Origin: Bacteroidales bacterium
GTDB lineage: Bacteria; Bacteroidota; Bacteroidia; Bacteroidales; UBA932
Direction of reading: 5' to 3'
DNA: 64,000 nucleotides
Assembly: GCA_012522855.1 (NCBI GenBank)
Contig: JAAYJQ010000012.1
Coordinates: 124,001 to 188,000 of the forward strand
The notes under the pieces were generated by a model that saw only the letters and a program-made list of their open reading frames with translations, was not told the origin of the DNA and searched no databases. Every line of letters begins with the position of its first letter. The first letter of the stretch is position 1. The translations under genes were made by a program, and so were the position numbers. This document shows positions 54,490 through 63,510 of the stretch, piece by piece.

Positions 54490-55173
54490 TCAAGGGTCGG
54501 GCGGGGCACCGGCGACAACGATCACGGCCTCGCCTTTCGGGACATGCTCCCGGTACCACGCTGCGATCTCCGAAAGCGGGCCGCGGCGATGTTCTTCATG
54601 GATTTTGGAGATTTCCCGAGCGACGGAGCAGGGCCGGTCCGGGCCGAAACAATCCGCGAGCTGTTCCAGGGTTTTGACCAGCCGATAGGGGGATTCGTAG
54701 AACACCATCGTCCGCGGTTCGGAGGCGAGCGCGTTCAGCCGTGTCAGCCGGCCTTTCTTGACCGGCAGGAAACCTTCGAAGCAGAAGCGGTCGCAGGGAA
54801 GGCCGGAAGAAACAAGGGCGGGGATGCAGGCGGTCGCGCCGGGAAGGGTCTGCACCTCTATTCCTTCTGCGATGCAGGTTCGGGCAAGCAAGAAACCCGG
54901 ATCGGAAATACCCGGAGTTCCGGCATCGCTGATCAAGGCGACATCCAGCCCGCTCAGGATCCGGTCTTTGATCACTTCTACCGTCTGGTGTTCATTGAAT
55001 TTGTGGTGCGATCGCAGTTTTCCGCGGATATCATAGCGCTGCAACAGAATCCCGCTCACGCGGGTGTCTTCGGCCAGAATGAGGTCGACATCCCTCAGTA
55101 CCTGCACTGCCCTGAAGGTCATGTCCTCCAGGTTGCCGATGGGCGTGGGAACGATGTAGAGTTTGCCGGCCAT
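54490..55173 (-). CDS. rsmI: 16S rRNA (cytidine1402-2'-O)-methyltransferase
   Basis: The 227-residue SAM enzyme of the tetrapyrrole-methylase fold modifies C1402 in 16S rRNA. Family marks are YIVPTPIGNLEDMTFRAV at 5-22, ILAEDTRVSGILL, ALISDAGTPGISDPGFLLA and FYESPYRLVKTLEQL. The C-terminal helical domain is short, as in other Bacteroidetes proteins. It starts 23 bases after the upstream hypothetical gene. Confidence 0.95.
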   Translation of the reverse strand: MAGKLYIVPTPIGNLEDMTFRAVQVLRDVDLILAEDTRVSGILLQRYDIRGKLRSHHKFNEHQTVEVIKDRILSGLDVALISDAGTPGISDPGFLLARTCIAEGIEVQTLPGATACIPALVSSGLPCDRFCFEGFLPVKKGRLTRLNALASEPRTMVFYESPYRLVKTLEQLADCFGPDRPCSVAREISKIHEEHRRGPLSEIAAWYREHVPKGEAVIVVAGAPPDP

Positions 55174-55196
55174 GCGCAGGTCTTTTCGATCGGAGA

Positions 55197-55835
55197 TCAG
55201 CTGAGTTTCCGGCGCACCGCCATCATGAGCCGGTAGACCGTCCCGCCGTTCATGTTCCAGTCCGGGAAGTGATCCCGGATGTACCCGAGGGCTTCCTCGA
55301 GGGAGTCCATAGCATTGAAGGCAGCGATGGTGTCCCGAAACAGAATGGGGTCTTCTTTGAAAAGGGAATTGATCAGGAGCACGCGGTCATTGAGGGAAAT
55401 CGCGCTGATGATGTTCTTGACCGGGGATCCCGGACGATCGGTTCGCCAGGCCTGCTTTTCAGCCATGACATCCATGACCGCCTTGTCCGCTTTCCGGGTG
55501 TCCATCACCGCTTTCTTGGGTTTGATCGCGGCTTTCTCGGGTTCCGTCTTCACGGATTTCGAAACGAAGTCCGGAACGTCGATCTCCGCATCGGAGATGG
55601 AAATGTCGATTGGTTCCTGCGGAAGATCCTCAGCGGGTTCTTTGGCTTCGACCTGCGGCTCGGGCAAAGCGGTTGAAACTGCGGGAGTCTCTTCCTGCGC
55701 TTCAGGATCCGCAGGCAGCGGACCGGCATCCTGGAGGGTCTCCTTCACCTCTTTTTCCAAAGCGTCGAGTTGTAATCTGAGGGCTTCGATTTTCTGCAGA
55801 AGCTCGGACCGGGTTTCGTTTTCAGTATTTCCCAT
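55197..55835 (-). CDS. Conserved hypothetical protein with coiled-coil start
   Basis: The 212-residue soluble protein starts MGNTENETRSELLQKIEALR, a probable coiled coil (about 8-40), followed by an acidic Pro/Glu-rich linker to about 125. The conserved C-terminal domain (about 145-212) includes IISAISLNDRVLLINSLFKE, DSLEEALGYIRDHFPDW and VYRLMMAVRRKLS. This domain recurs in Bacteroidales proteins of unknown function. It is divergent from tdk and leads the rsmI-comEA unit. The start ATG 55835 drops an upstream in-frame extension that overlaps the promoter. Confidence 0.8.
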   Translation of the reverse strand: MGNTENETRSELLQKIEALRLQLDALEKEVKETLQDAGPLPADPEAQEETPAVSTALPEPQVEAKEPAEDLPQEPIDISISDAEIDVPDFVSKSVKTEPEKAAIKPKKAVMDTRKADKAVMDVMAEKQAWRTDRPGSPVKNIISAISLNDRVLLINSLFKEDPILFRDTIAAFNAMDSLEEALGYIRDHFPDWNMNGGTVYRLMMAVRRKLS

Positions 55836-55850
55836 ACGGTGTAAATTAAC

Positions 55851-55858
55851 TATATTTG
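55851..55858 (+). promoter_or_regulatory. -7 box (TATATTTG) of tdk
   Basis: TATATTTG lies 31 bases upstream of the tdk ATG and matches the Bacteroidetes TAnnTTTG element. Confidence 0.6.
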
Positions 55859-55889
55859 CGAAGCAATATCCTGAACACAAATCTATACA

Positions 55890-56462
55890 ATGTTTTTAGA
55901 AAACACAAGAAAAGCAGGCTGTATCGAGGTGATCTGCGGCTCCATGTTTTCCGGCAAAACCGAAGAACTCATCAGAAGGCTGAAACGTGCCCAGTTCGCC
56001 AACCAGAAGATCGAAATCTTCAAGCCGGCGGTCGATACGCGGTATTCCCAAGAAGACGTCGTGTCCCACGACTTGCAAAAGATTTCCTGCACTTCGGTCC
56101 GAGATCCCCGCGAGATGCTGGAAGTGGCCTCCGATGTCCGGGTGGTGGGCATTGATGAAGCGCAGTTCTACGACGCCTCCCTGGTCGAAGTCGCCCAGGC
56201 TCTTGCGAATCGGGGCGTTCGCGTGATTATCGCAGGACTTGATACGGACTATCTAGGCAAGCCGTTCGGGTCGATGCCGGCCCTCATGGCCATTGCTGAG
56301 GATGTCCAGAAAGTCCATGCCATCTGCGTGAGATGTGGAAATCTCGCCAACCATTCTCACCGTCTCTCCAAAAGCCGGGAACTGGTCGTTCTCGGAGAGA
56401 AGGACGTGTACGAGCCGTTGTGCCGGGAGTGTTACAACAAAGCGATGGCGGAGGAAGTTTAG
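55890..56462 (+). CDS. tdk: Thymidine kinase
   Basis: The 190-residue type II thymidine kinase phosphorylates thymidine with ATP. The P-loop is [16 protein letters not shown] at about 14-29, the Walker B-like [11 protein letters not shown] contains the catalytic Glu, and the zinc lasso cysteines are in CVRCGN and [26 protein letters not shown] is the typical lasso-preceding segment. Its last 4 bases overlap those of convergent recA. Confidence 0.97.
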   Translation: MFLENTRKAGCIEVICGSMFSGKTEELIRRLKRAQFANQKIEIFKPAVDTRYSQEDVVSHDLQKISCTSVRDPREMLEVASDVRVVGIDEAQFYDASLVEVAQALANRGVRVIIAGLDTDYLGKPFGSMPALMAIAEDVQKVHAICVRCGNLANHSHRLSKSRELVVLGEKDVYEPLCRECYNKAMAEEV

Positions 56463-57487
56463 TCCTTGATCTTCTTCAAGGATTCGCGGATCTTTGACTC
56501 GATTTCATCGCAGAGTTCCGGATTGTCGCGCAGCAGCTGCTTCGTGGCCTCGCGTCCCTGCGTAAGTTTTTGGCCGTTATAGCTGAACCAGGAGCCGCTC
56601 TTTTCGACGATACTGTACTCGACCCCCAGATCCAGCACTTCTCCTGTCCGGGAGATCCCTTCGCCGAATACGATGTCGAATTCCGCCTTCTTGAACGGCG
56701 GCGCCATTTTGTTCTTCACGACCTTGACCCGGGTCCGGTTCCCGAGCGCTTCCTCTCCGTCTTTGATCTGGGTGATTCGGCGGACGTCTATGCGCACGGA
56801 CGCATAGAACTTCAAGGCGTTTCCTCCCGTGGTCGTTTCAGGGTTGCCGAACATGATGCCGATCTTCTCGCGCAACTGGTTGATGAAGATGCAGCAGGTG
56901 TTGGTCTTGGCGATGTTGGCGGTGAGTTTCCGCAAGGCCTGGCTCATAAGCCGGGCCTGGAGTCCGACCTTGCTGTCGCCCATTTCTCCTTCGATCTCCG
57001 CCTTCGGAGTCAGGGCCGCTACCGAGTCGATGACCACGATGTCGATCGCCCCGGAACGGATGAGGTTGTCCGCGATTTCAAGGGCTTGTTCCCCGTTGTC
57101 CGGCTGTGAAATGAGCAATGTTTCCAAATTGACGCCCAACGCCTTCGCGTACGTACGGTCGAATGCGTGTTCCGCATCGATCATTGCTGCGATCCCGCCG
57201 AGTTTCTGAGCCTGCGCGATCGCGTGGATCGCCAGGGTCGTTTTTCCGCTTGCCTCAGGTCCGTAGATTTCCACGATTCTGCCTCTCGGATAGCCCCCGA
57301 TTCCAAGCGCGTGATCCAGCGCGATGGAACCGCTGGGAATGACCTGAACGTCCCATTGTGGCTGATCCCCCAGCTTCATGATCGTCCCTTTCCCATAATC
57401 TTTCTCAATCTTGTCGATCGTGGCCTGCAATGCCTTCAATTTGGCTGCGTTTCCCTCGTTCGACATCTCTTCAACTGCTTTAGCCAT
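56459..57487 (-). CDS. recA: Recombinase A
   Basis: The 342-residue RecA drives strand exchange and SOS signalling. The P-loop [19 protein letters not shown] is near 70, followed by [38 protein letters not shown] and [20 protein letters not shown] (L2 loop). The C-terminal lobe ends SLKKIKD. The length is normal. Its promoter region faces rlmN (divergent). recX is not adjacent here; a recX gene lies at 61130. Confidence 0.98.
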   Translation of the reverse strand: MAKAVEEMSNEGNAAKLKALQATIDKIEKDYGKGTIMKLGDQPQWDVQVIPSGSIALDHALGIGGYPRGRIVEIYGPEASGKTTLAIHAIAQAQKLGGIAAMIDAEHAFDRTYAKALGVNLETLLISQPDNGEQALEIADNLIRSGAIDIVVIDSVAALTPKAEIEGEMGDSKVGLQARLMSQALRKLTANIAKTNTCCIFINQLREKIGIMFGNPETTTGGNALKFYASVRIDVRRITQIKDGEEALGNRTRVKVVKNKMAPPFKKAEFDIVFGEGISRTGEVLDLGVEYSIVEKSGSWFSYNGQKLTQGREATKQLLRDNPELCDEIESKIRESLKKIKD

Positions 57488-57571
57488 AATGTTTTGTGAG
57501 TTTAATAGGTTTCTTGGGGCGGAGGTGTTCCGCCTCTTTACAAAGTTATGAAAAAACCTGTAAAATGACGT

Positions 57572-57589
57572 TATTTTTGTTTAAATTTG
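57572..57589 (+). promoter_or_regulatory. Two -7 type boxes upstream of rlmN
   Basis: TATTTTTG (57572-57579) and TAAATTTG (57582-57589) both match TAnnTTTG and lie 26-37 bases before the ATG at 57616. They support that start over the longer in-frame openings at 57496 and 57565. Confidence 0.55.
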
Positions 57590-57615
57590 CGTTGCCCCTG
57601 ATAATCGTACCTGAA

Positions 57616-58689
57616 ATGCGTCTTAAATTGCTTGGAATGACCCCGGAAGAACTGAAGGAGGTGGCCTTGAAAGTCGACCTTCCGGCCTTTGCAGGCAAGC
57701 AGATCGCCAGATGGATGTACGGAAGCAAGGTTCGGAGCATCGACGAGATGACCAATCTGTCCAAAGCCGGGAGGGAGAGGCTGAAGGAGTCGTATGATCT
57801 CGGCCTTTCGCTGCCTTCGGATTGTCAGGTGTCCCGCGACGGAACCAAGAAGTACTTATTCTCCGTCCGTTGCGCGCGGAACCGGCCCGAAGAACCGGAA
57901 GAGAGCGCCATCGAGGCGGTGATGATTCCCGAAGAAGAACGGAAGACCCTCTGCGTGTCTTCCCAGGCTGGCTGTCGTATGGGTTGCCTCTTCTGCATGA
58001 CCGGTCGTCAGGGCTTTCACGGTAATCTTTCGGTGGCGGACATTCTTTCCCAGTTTCTGGCGATTGACGAATCAGCCGACCTGTCCAATGCGGTGTTCAT
58101 GGGAATGGGGGAGCCGCTGGATAATTTCGAGCAAGTGCGGCGGGCGATCAAGGTCCTGACCGCGGACTGGGGCTTCGGCTGGAGCCCGAAGCGGATCACC
58201 CTTTCCACCATCGGCGTCCTTCCGAATCTGCGACGCTGCCTCGATGAAACCCGCTGCCATTTGGCCGTCAGCCTGCACAATCCCTTTTCCGCGGAACGGA
58301 AGGAAATGATGCCCGTGGAAAAGTCTTGGCCTTTGGAGGAAGTCGTGTCCATGATTCGGGAATATGATTTCACGGGCCAACGACGCGTCAGCTTCGAATA
58401 TACGATGTTCTCCGGCATCAACGACACCAAGCGCCATGCCGATGCCACCATCCGCTTGCTGAGCGGACTGGAATGTCGGGTCAACCTGATCCGATTCCAC
58501 AAGATTCCGGACGTCCCCTTCGAGACCTCTCCCGATGTGACGATGGAGAATTTCCGTGACCGGCTGACGCGCCACGGCATCTTCTGCACGATCCGCGCCT
58601 CCCGGGGAGAGGATATCCTGGCCGCTTGCGGGATGCTGGCCGACAGGCGCCGGAACCGGGGACCGGAAGCGACAACATACTTGGAATGA
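57616..58689 (+). CDS. rlmN: 23S rRNA (adenine2503-C2)-methyltransferase
   Basis: The 357-residue radical-SAM enzyme methylates A2503 of 23S rRNA and A37 of some tRNAs. The CxxxCxxC cluster is in AGCRMGCLFCMTGRQGF. Further marks are NAVFMGMGEPLDN, ITLSTIGVLPNLRR, LAVSLHNP and RVSFEYTMFSGINDT. The late Cys in GIFCTIRASRGEDILAACG includes the methyl-carrying Cys. It overlaps the patatin gene by 4 bases (ATGA). Confidence 0.97.
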   Translation: MRLKLLGMTPEELKEVALKVDLPAFAGKQIARWMYGSKVRSIDEMTNLSKAGRERLKESYDLGLSLPSDCQVSRDGTKKYLFSVRCARNRPEEPEESAIEAVMIPEEERKTLCVSSQAGCRMGCLFCMTGRQGFHGNLSVADILSQFLAIDESADLSNAVFMGMGEPLDNFEQVRRAIKVLTADWGFGWSPKRITLSTIGVLPNLRRCLDETRCHLAVSLHNPFSAERKEMMPVEKSWPLEEVVSMIREYDFTGQRRVSFEYTMFSGINDTKRHADATIRLLSGLECRVNLIRFHKIPDVPFETSPDVTMENFRDRLTRHGIFCTIRASRGEDILAACGMLADRRRNRGPEATTYLE

Positions 58690-61118
58690 CAATGAATACT
58701 ATGAAGACTTACTTGGGAACGAAACGCCATGTCATGGTTTTGCTCGGAATCGTGACCTTGGCTTTTTCATCCCTGGCGCAGCCGTCCCGTGTTTCCCTTT
58801 CCTCCGAATACAGCCAGTTGCGGGTCGAACGCATCAGTCCCCGGATGGATTCGATCCGGGAGCATCGCCCCACGGTCGCGCTCGTCCTCAGCGGAGGAGG
58901 GGCGAAGGGGGCGGCGCATGTGGGGGTGATCCGGTATCTGGAATCGATCGGGATGCCGATCGACATTGTGGTCGGAACCAGTATGGGCGGTCTTATCGGG
59001 GGAATGTATGCCCTCGGTTTCCGCGGCGATCAACTGGACTCGTTGATTCGGCAGATGGACTGGAACATGGTCCTCAGCGACAAGGTGCCGCGGGAATACA
59101 TCTCCTACTCGGAAGCCAAGTATAACGAGAAATACCTGCTTTCCTTTCCGTTCTTCTACGGAAAAGATGAATACGAAAAGCTGCGTGAGGACGGAATGCT
59201 GTATCGTCGCAACGAGCGCGGCAACAGTGAAATCCACTTGGGCGCAGGGAACAGGGATGCCAGCAGCCTCATCAAGGACAACCTGTTGGGTAGTCTCCCG
59301 TCCGGTATGGTGTTCGGGCAAAATGTCGGGAATCTGCTCAGTTCCCTTACCGTCGGCTATCAAGATGAAATGGACTTCTACCGGTTGCCGATTCCCTTTG
59401 TGTGTGTGGCGACCGACCTGGTCACGGGAACCGCGAAAGTCTGGACCGAAGGGAAACTGACGACCGCCCTTCGTTCCACGATGTCCATTCCGGGTATGTT
59501 CGCCCCGGTCAAAACCGGCGGGATGGTGCTGGTGGACGGAGGAATGCGGAATAATTATCCCACGGATCTTGCGAAAATGGCCGGGGCGGACTACGTGATC
59601 GGCGTTGACTTGTCCGGCGATTCGCGGGATTATTCGGAAATCAACAACCTGGGAGACATCATCGGCACCGGGGTCGAAATGTTGGGAAGGGCATCCTACG
59701 AAAGGAATGTGCTGATTCCGGATGTGACGATCAAGCCGGTTCTGAAGGAATTCAACATGCTCAGTTTCTCTGAGAGGAACATCGACACCATCGTTAACCG
59801 AGGGTACCGGGCTTCGCTGGACATGGCTGCGGAACTGGACTCCCTCAAATCGATCTTGGGGCCGGACACGACGGTCCGGTACAACCGCTCCGCCGTGGAT
59901 CTCGGCGAAGAGAAGGTCATGATTTCCGGGGTGGAAATCACCGGAGTGGATGACCGGGAGAGTCTTTATCTGATGAACAAGATCGCCCTCGACGCCGGGA
60001 GCAAGATGGGGCGGGCGGAGATCGAGAATGCCGCGGCGACGATCTACGGAACCAATGCCTTTGACTATGTCACCTACGAACTGAGCGGGGACCGCGAACC
60101 GTTCCGGCTCAAGTTCGACTGTGTGAAGGGGCCGATCCACCAGGTCGGCGTCGGGGGGCGGTTCGATACGGAAGAGATTGTCTCCGTATTGGTCAATGTG
60201 GGTCTGAATGTTCACAAGCTTCAGGGGTCTTCTGTCGATTTCACAGCCAAGGTGGGAACGAATCCTTACGCCAACCTCAATTATTCCTTCGTAACCCGCA
60301 GGGGGACGTCTCTCAATGCGATGGCCGGGATCCGCTATACGGATCGGAATGCCTTCAGCATCGGAGACAACCGGTTCAAGATCAATTTCATCAACATCCG
60401 GCAGGAGTTCTACCTGTCGAACATCAAATGGTCCAAGTACTTTTTGAGAACCGGAATCCGGAACGACTGGTACAGCGTCAACTCCATGATGGCCGAGCAG
60501 GTGATCGGAGACTACGATTTGGAGCAGCTCAAGAACGACTACATTACCTACTTCTTCAATGCCGGGCGGGATGATTTCGACAACGGCTACATCCCGACGA
60601 AAGGCTCCTCGCTGGGCGTATCCTACGAATGGGTGTTTGGAGGTTTTCCGCACAAGTTCAACAATTTCCACACGGTCCTTTTCAACTGGAAAAGCATTGC
60701 GGGAGGAGACGCCTTCGCTTTTATTCCCTCGCTCAGTTTCCGTTTTCTGTTCGGCGAGGACGTGCCGATTCCTTTCACCAACACCATGGGAGGCAGCATG
60801 GCGGGCAGGTATCTGGATCAGCAGCTGCCTTTCATCGGGATCAACAACGCGGCTGCCATGCAGAACATGCTCGGCATCGCCCGAACCGACTTCCGGGTCA
60901 AATTGTTCAAAAACAACTACCTGACCGCCATCGCCAACTATGCTGTCTCGTGCAACGAGTTCAACCAATTGAAGAGCGCGTACGCTAATACGGATCATTT
61001 CGGAGTCGGACTGCAGTACACCTACAATCTTATCCTCGGTCCCGTGAGCGCCAACCTCCACTGGTCCACCTACACCCGCCGGGTCGGGGCCTACTTCAGC
61101 ATCGGCTTTGACTTCTGA
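58686..61118 (+). CDS. Patatin-like phospholipase with outer-membrane barrel domain
   Basis: The predicted 810-residue protein (ATG 58686; 58692 and 58701 are alternatives) has a signal peptide near AFSSLAQPS. The patatin domain (about 45-260) has the oxyanion GGGAKG, the nucleophile GTSMGG and the catalytic Asp in VDGGMRNNYPTDL. Residues about 330-450 resemble a POTRA-like linker, and the rest is a 16-strand surface-antigen (Omp85-type) barrel ending AYFSIGFDF. This is the PlpD-like layout in which the lipase is carried by its own barrel. It is coupled to rlmN and followed by recX after 11 bases. Confidence 0.92.
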   Translation: MTMNTMKTYLGTKRHVMVLLGIVTLAFSSLAQPSRVSLSSEYSQLRVERISPRMDSIREHRPTVALVLSGGGAKGAAHVGVIRYLESIGMPIDIVVGTSMGGLIGGMYALGFRGDQLDSLIRQMDWNMVLSDKVPREYISYSEAKYNEKYLLSFPFFYGKDEYEKLREDGMLYRRNERGNSEIHLGAGNRDASSLIKDNLLGSLPSGMVFGQNVGNLLSSLTVGYQDEMDFYRLPIPFVCVATDLVTGTAKVWTEGKLTTALRSTMSIPGMFAPVKTGGMVLVDGGMRNNYPTDLAKMAGADYVIGVDLSGDSRDYSEINNLGDIIGTGVEMLGRASYERNVLIPDVTIKPVLKEFNMLSFSERNIDTIVNRGYRASLDMAAELDSLKSILGPDTTVRYNRSAVDLGEEKVMISGVEITGVDDRESLYLMNKIALDAGSKMGRAEIENAAATIYGTNAFDYVTYELSGDREPFRLKFDCVKGPIHQVGVGGRFDTEEIVSVLVNVGLNVHKLQGSSVDFTAKVGTNPYANLNYSFVTRRGTSLNAMAGIRYTDRNAFSIGDNRFKINFINIRQEFYLSNIKWSKYFLRTGIRNDWYSVNSMMAEQVIGDYDLEQLKNDYITYFFNAGRDDFDNGYIPTKGSSLGVSYEWVFGGFPHKFNNFHTVLFNWKSIAGGDAFAFIPSLSFRFLFGEDVPIPFTNTMGGSMAGRYLDQQLPFIGINNAAAMQNMLGIARTDFRVKLFKNNYLTAIANYAVSCNEFNQLKSAYANTDHFGVGLQYTYNLILGPVSANLHWSTYTRRVGAYFSIGFDF

Positions 61119-61129
61119 TCCCGTGACCT

Positions 61130-61597
61130 ATGCATGACGCGAATTACCGGAAAATACTCTCCAGTCTGCAAGCCCAATGTTCCAAGCGGGAATATTGCCG
61201 TTCCGACGTATTCAGAAAGGCGGTCGAGGCCTTGGATGGGGATCGGGTTTCCGCCGGCGAATTGGTCGCCTCCTTGGTCGAGGACAAGTTTGTCGACGAC
61301 CTCAGGTATGCCACGGCCTTCGCCCGTGACAAGGCGCATCTCTCCGGGTGGGGACCGGTGAAGATTTCCTATCTGCTTTCGGGAAAGGGGATCGCGAAGG
61401 AGGACATCCGCCGGGCTTTGGAGGAAATCGACCCCGACGCGCTTTCCCGGAAAATGCGATCGGTGCTGGAGGCTAAACGCAAGTCGCTCCGGGGGGATCC
61501 GCAGGAGAAGCTCAAGCTTTTGAAATTCGCGCTTTCGCGCGGATATACCTACGAGTCCGTTTCACAAGCGGTCGATGACATTCTGGCCGATCGGTGA
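61130..61597 (+). CDS. recX: RecX family regulatory protein
   Basis: The 155-residue helical protein has three-helix repeats typical of RecX, which modulates RecA filaments. The family pattern is clear in CSKREYCRSDVFRKAV, LVEDKFVDDLRYATAFARDK, WGPVKISYLLSGKGI and RALEEIDPD. It starts 11 bases after the patatin gene and is 4 kb from recA, in a different transcription unit. Confidence 0.93.
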   Translation: MHDANYRKILSSLQAQCSKREYCRSDVFRKAVEALDGDRVSAGELVASLVEDKFVDDLRYATAFARDKAHLSGWGPVKISYLLSGKGIAKEDIRRALEEIDPDALSRKMRSVLEAKRKSLRGDPQEKLKLLKFALSRGYTYESVSQAVDDILADR

Positions 61598-61654
61598 TCC
61601 CCTTCCGGCTTCCGAGAAAATAGCGGAAAATGCTGGGAACAGGGAAGAATTTGT

Positions 61655-61662
61655 TAACTTTG
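61655..61662 (+). promoter_or_regulatory. -7 box (TAACTTTG) of purC
   Basis: TTGTTAACTTTG ending at 61662 contains TAACTTTG, 28 bases before the purC ATG, matching the Bacteroidetes -7 element and identical to the box before tpiA. Confidence 0.6.
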
Positions 61663-61690
61663 CAAGCCGGAAACGAACTCTTCAATCAAG

Positions 61691-62632
61691 ATGAAAGCAA
61701 TTGTAAAGACTGATTTCAACCTGCCGGGTCAGGCGGGGAAGTATGTCGGCAAAGTGCGCGATGTGTACGACATAGCCGGAAAGTACCTCGTGATGGTGGT
61801 GACGGACCGCATTTCCGCCTTTGACGTGGTATTACCCGAAGGAATCCCCTACAAGGGACAGATATTGAACCGGATCGCCGCCAAATTCCTGGATGCGACC
61901 CGGGACATCCTTCCGAACTGGAAGCTCGCTGTTCCGGATCCGTGCGTGACGGTCGGTTACAAGTGCGAGCCCTTTCAAGTCGAGATGGTGATCCGCGGCT
62001 ATCTCGCTGGCCATGCATGGCGAGAATACAAGGCGGGCAAGCGTTCGATCTGCGGATGCCCGATGCCGGACGGAATGGTGGAGAATCAGAAATTCCCGGA
62101 GCCCTTGGTCACTCCGACCACGAAGGCGCTTGAAGGCCACGACCAAGACATCTCCAAGGAGGAGATCATCGCCGGCGGACTGGTCGGACGGGAGGACTAC
62201 GAAAAACTCGAGGCCTATACCCGCGCGATTTTTCAGCGCGGCGCCGAGATCGCGGCGAAGGAGGGGCTTATCCTCGTAGACACCAAGTACGAGTTCGGAA
62301 AGCGAGACGGAGTGATCTACCTGATGGACGAAGTCCACACACCGGATTCGTCGCGTTATTTCTACGCCGACGGCTATGCGGAGCGTCTGGACGCGGGCGA
62401 GCGTCAGAGGCAGCTTTCCAAGGAGTTCGTCCGGGAATGGCTGATGGCGAACGGATTCCAGGGACTTGAAGGCCAGCAAGTGCCGGAGATGACACCGGAA
62501 GTCGTGAACGGCATTACGGACCGGTATGTCGAACTGTTCGAGCGCATCGCCGGCGAACCCTTCGAGCGGAAGGAATATTCCACTGAAAGCATCGAAGCCA
62601 ACATCAAGGCCTGTCTCGCCGAACTCGGCTGA
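61691..62632 (+). CDS. purC: SAICAR synthetase (phosphoribosylaminoimidazole-succinocarboxamide synthase)
   Basis: The 313-residue enzyme joins CAIR and Asp in purine synthesis. Marks are [89 protein letters not shown] and [18 protein letters not shown]. This is the longer (about 300 residue) PurC type. It is a single-gene unit with its own promoter box. Confidence 0.97.
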   Translation: MKAIVKTDFNLPGQAGKYVGKVRDVYDIAGKYLVMVVTDRISAFDVVLPEGIPYKGQILNRIAAKFLDATRDILPNWKLAVPDPCVTVGYKCEPFQVEMVIRGYLAGHAWREYKAGKRSICGCPMPDGMVENQKFPEPLVTPTTKALEGHDQDISKEEIIAGGLVGREDYEKLEAYTRAIFQRGAEIAAKEGLILVDTKYEFGKRDGVIYLMDEVHTPDSSRYFYADGYAERLDAGERQRQLSKEFVREWLMANGFQGLEGQQVPEMTPEVVNGITDRYVELFERIAGEPFERKEYSTESIEANIKACLAELG

Positions 62633-62692
62633 TCTCGTTTTTTCTCTGCAGCGTGATACCTAACGCATTGTTTCTTAATCTATAACGATAAT

Positions 62693-62718
62693 GCCCTAGG
62701 GCAATTTTACCCTAGGGT
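62693..62718. terminator. Twin CCCTAGGG palindromes after purC
   Basis: GCCCTAGGGC (62693-62702) and ACCCTAGGGT (62709-62718) are two palindromes 6 bases apart. The whole segment also pairs as one larger imperfect hairpin with a TTTT-containing loop, followed by ATTGTTGTT. It may terminate purC or bind a protein dimer pair. Confidence 0.45.
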
Positions 62719-62820
62719 ATTGTTGTTAATAAATGAATAAGAGGACGTTATCGATCACGGTTCGTCAGGCCGCTACCGGATGGTGATGGAGTTGAGGAGG
62801 ACGAGGGTGATGAATGCTTT

Positions 62821-63324
62821 TTACTTGTCGTTTGTCTCTTTCAGCGTGAGCCGGAACTTGATGCTTTTCGATCCGCCGGGGAACGTTTTGGTTTCCACCT
62901 CGCGGAATCCCAGTTTCCGATACACATCTCCGTCCGACCAGGCCGCGTCAGCGTAGCTCATGACGTCGTCCGGCTTCGTCTCTTTGATGAAGGCCGCCAG
63001 CATCTTCCCCATCGCTCCGTCGACTGCCAGTCCCTGCAGCGACGCGTACCGCACCCATTCAGCGGATTGGATGACCCGGTCCCCGGTCTTCCAGCGGCGT
63101 GGCCCCGAAAAGCCTGCTACGGCGACCAAGGTGCCGGGCGGAGGGCTTTCTGCCGGCTTTCCATTCTGTTTTGCCCGGCCGGTTCGAGTCACGAACAGCC
63201 CGTAGTATCGTCCGCAACGCGTGTGCCCCATGCGGTGATTCGCATCCAGGAACGGTTGGGCGATTGTCCGGTCGATCCGCTCCACGGCGCAATTCCGCGC
63301 GAATATTCTGATCAAGCCATCCAT
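62821..63324 (-). CDS. Mom/GNAT-like hypothetical protein
   Basis: The 167-residue protein has a GNAT-like pattern: IAQPFLDANHRMGHTRCGRY, GLFV, TLVAVAGFSGPRRW, EWVRYASLQGLAVDGAMGKM, VMSYADAAWSDG and YRKLGF. That order recalls the Mom family and related phage-type acyltransferase-like proteins, and similar chromosomal genes occur in high-GC Bacteroidales. Mom modifies adenine in DNA; whether this protein does is unknown. It is a single gene facing the purC 3' end, with no phage genes nearby. Confidence 0.6.
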   Translation of the reverse strand: MDGLIRIFARNCAVERIDRTIAQPFLDANHRMGHTRCGRYYGLFVTRTGRAKQNGKPAESPPPGTLVAVAGFSGPRRWKTGDRVIQSAEWVRYASLQGLAVDGAMGKMLAAFIKETKPDDVMSYADAAWSDGDVYRKLGFREVETKTFPGGSKSIKFRLTLKETNDK

Positions 63325-63510
63325 CGTAGTGTTGCCTCCGCAAAGTTATGAATGATTTTGAATATTCGTCTCTGCGGGTACAGGAACATTCGTTTTGTTC
63401 TCTGTAAATATTTATATATTTTTACGAGATTAGAACGATTCTTTATTATTCGATATGTCAGGATTTAGGGTGTATGAAGCGGGGGATTCCGGCATCGCGG
63501 ACAAGATGGT

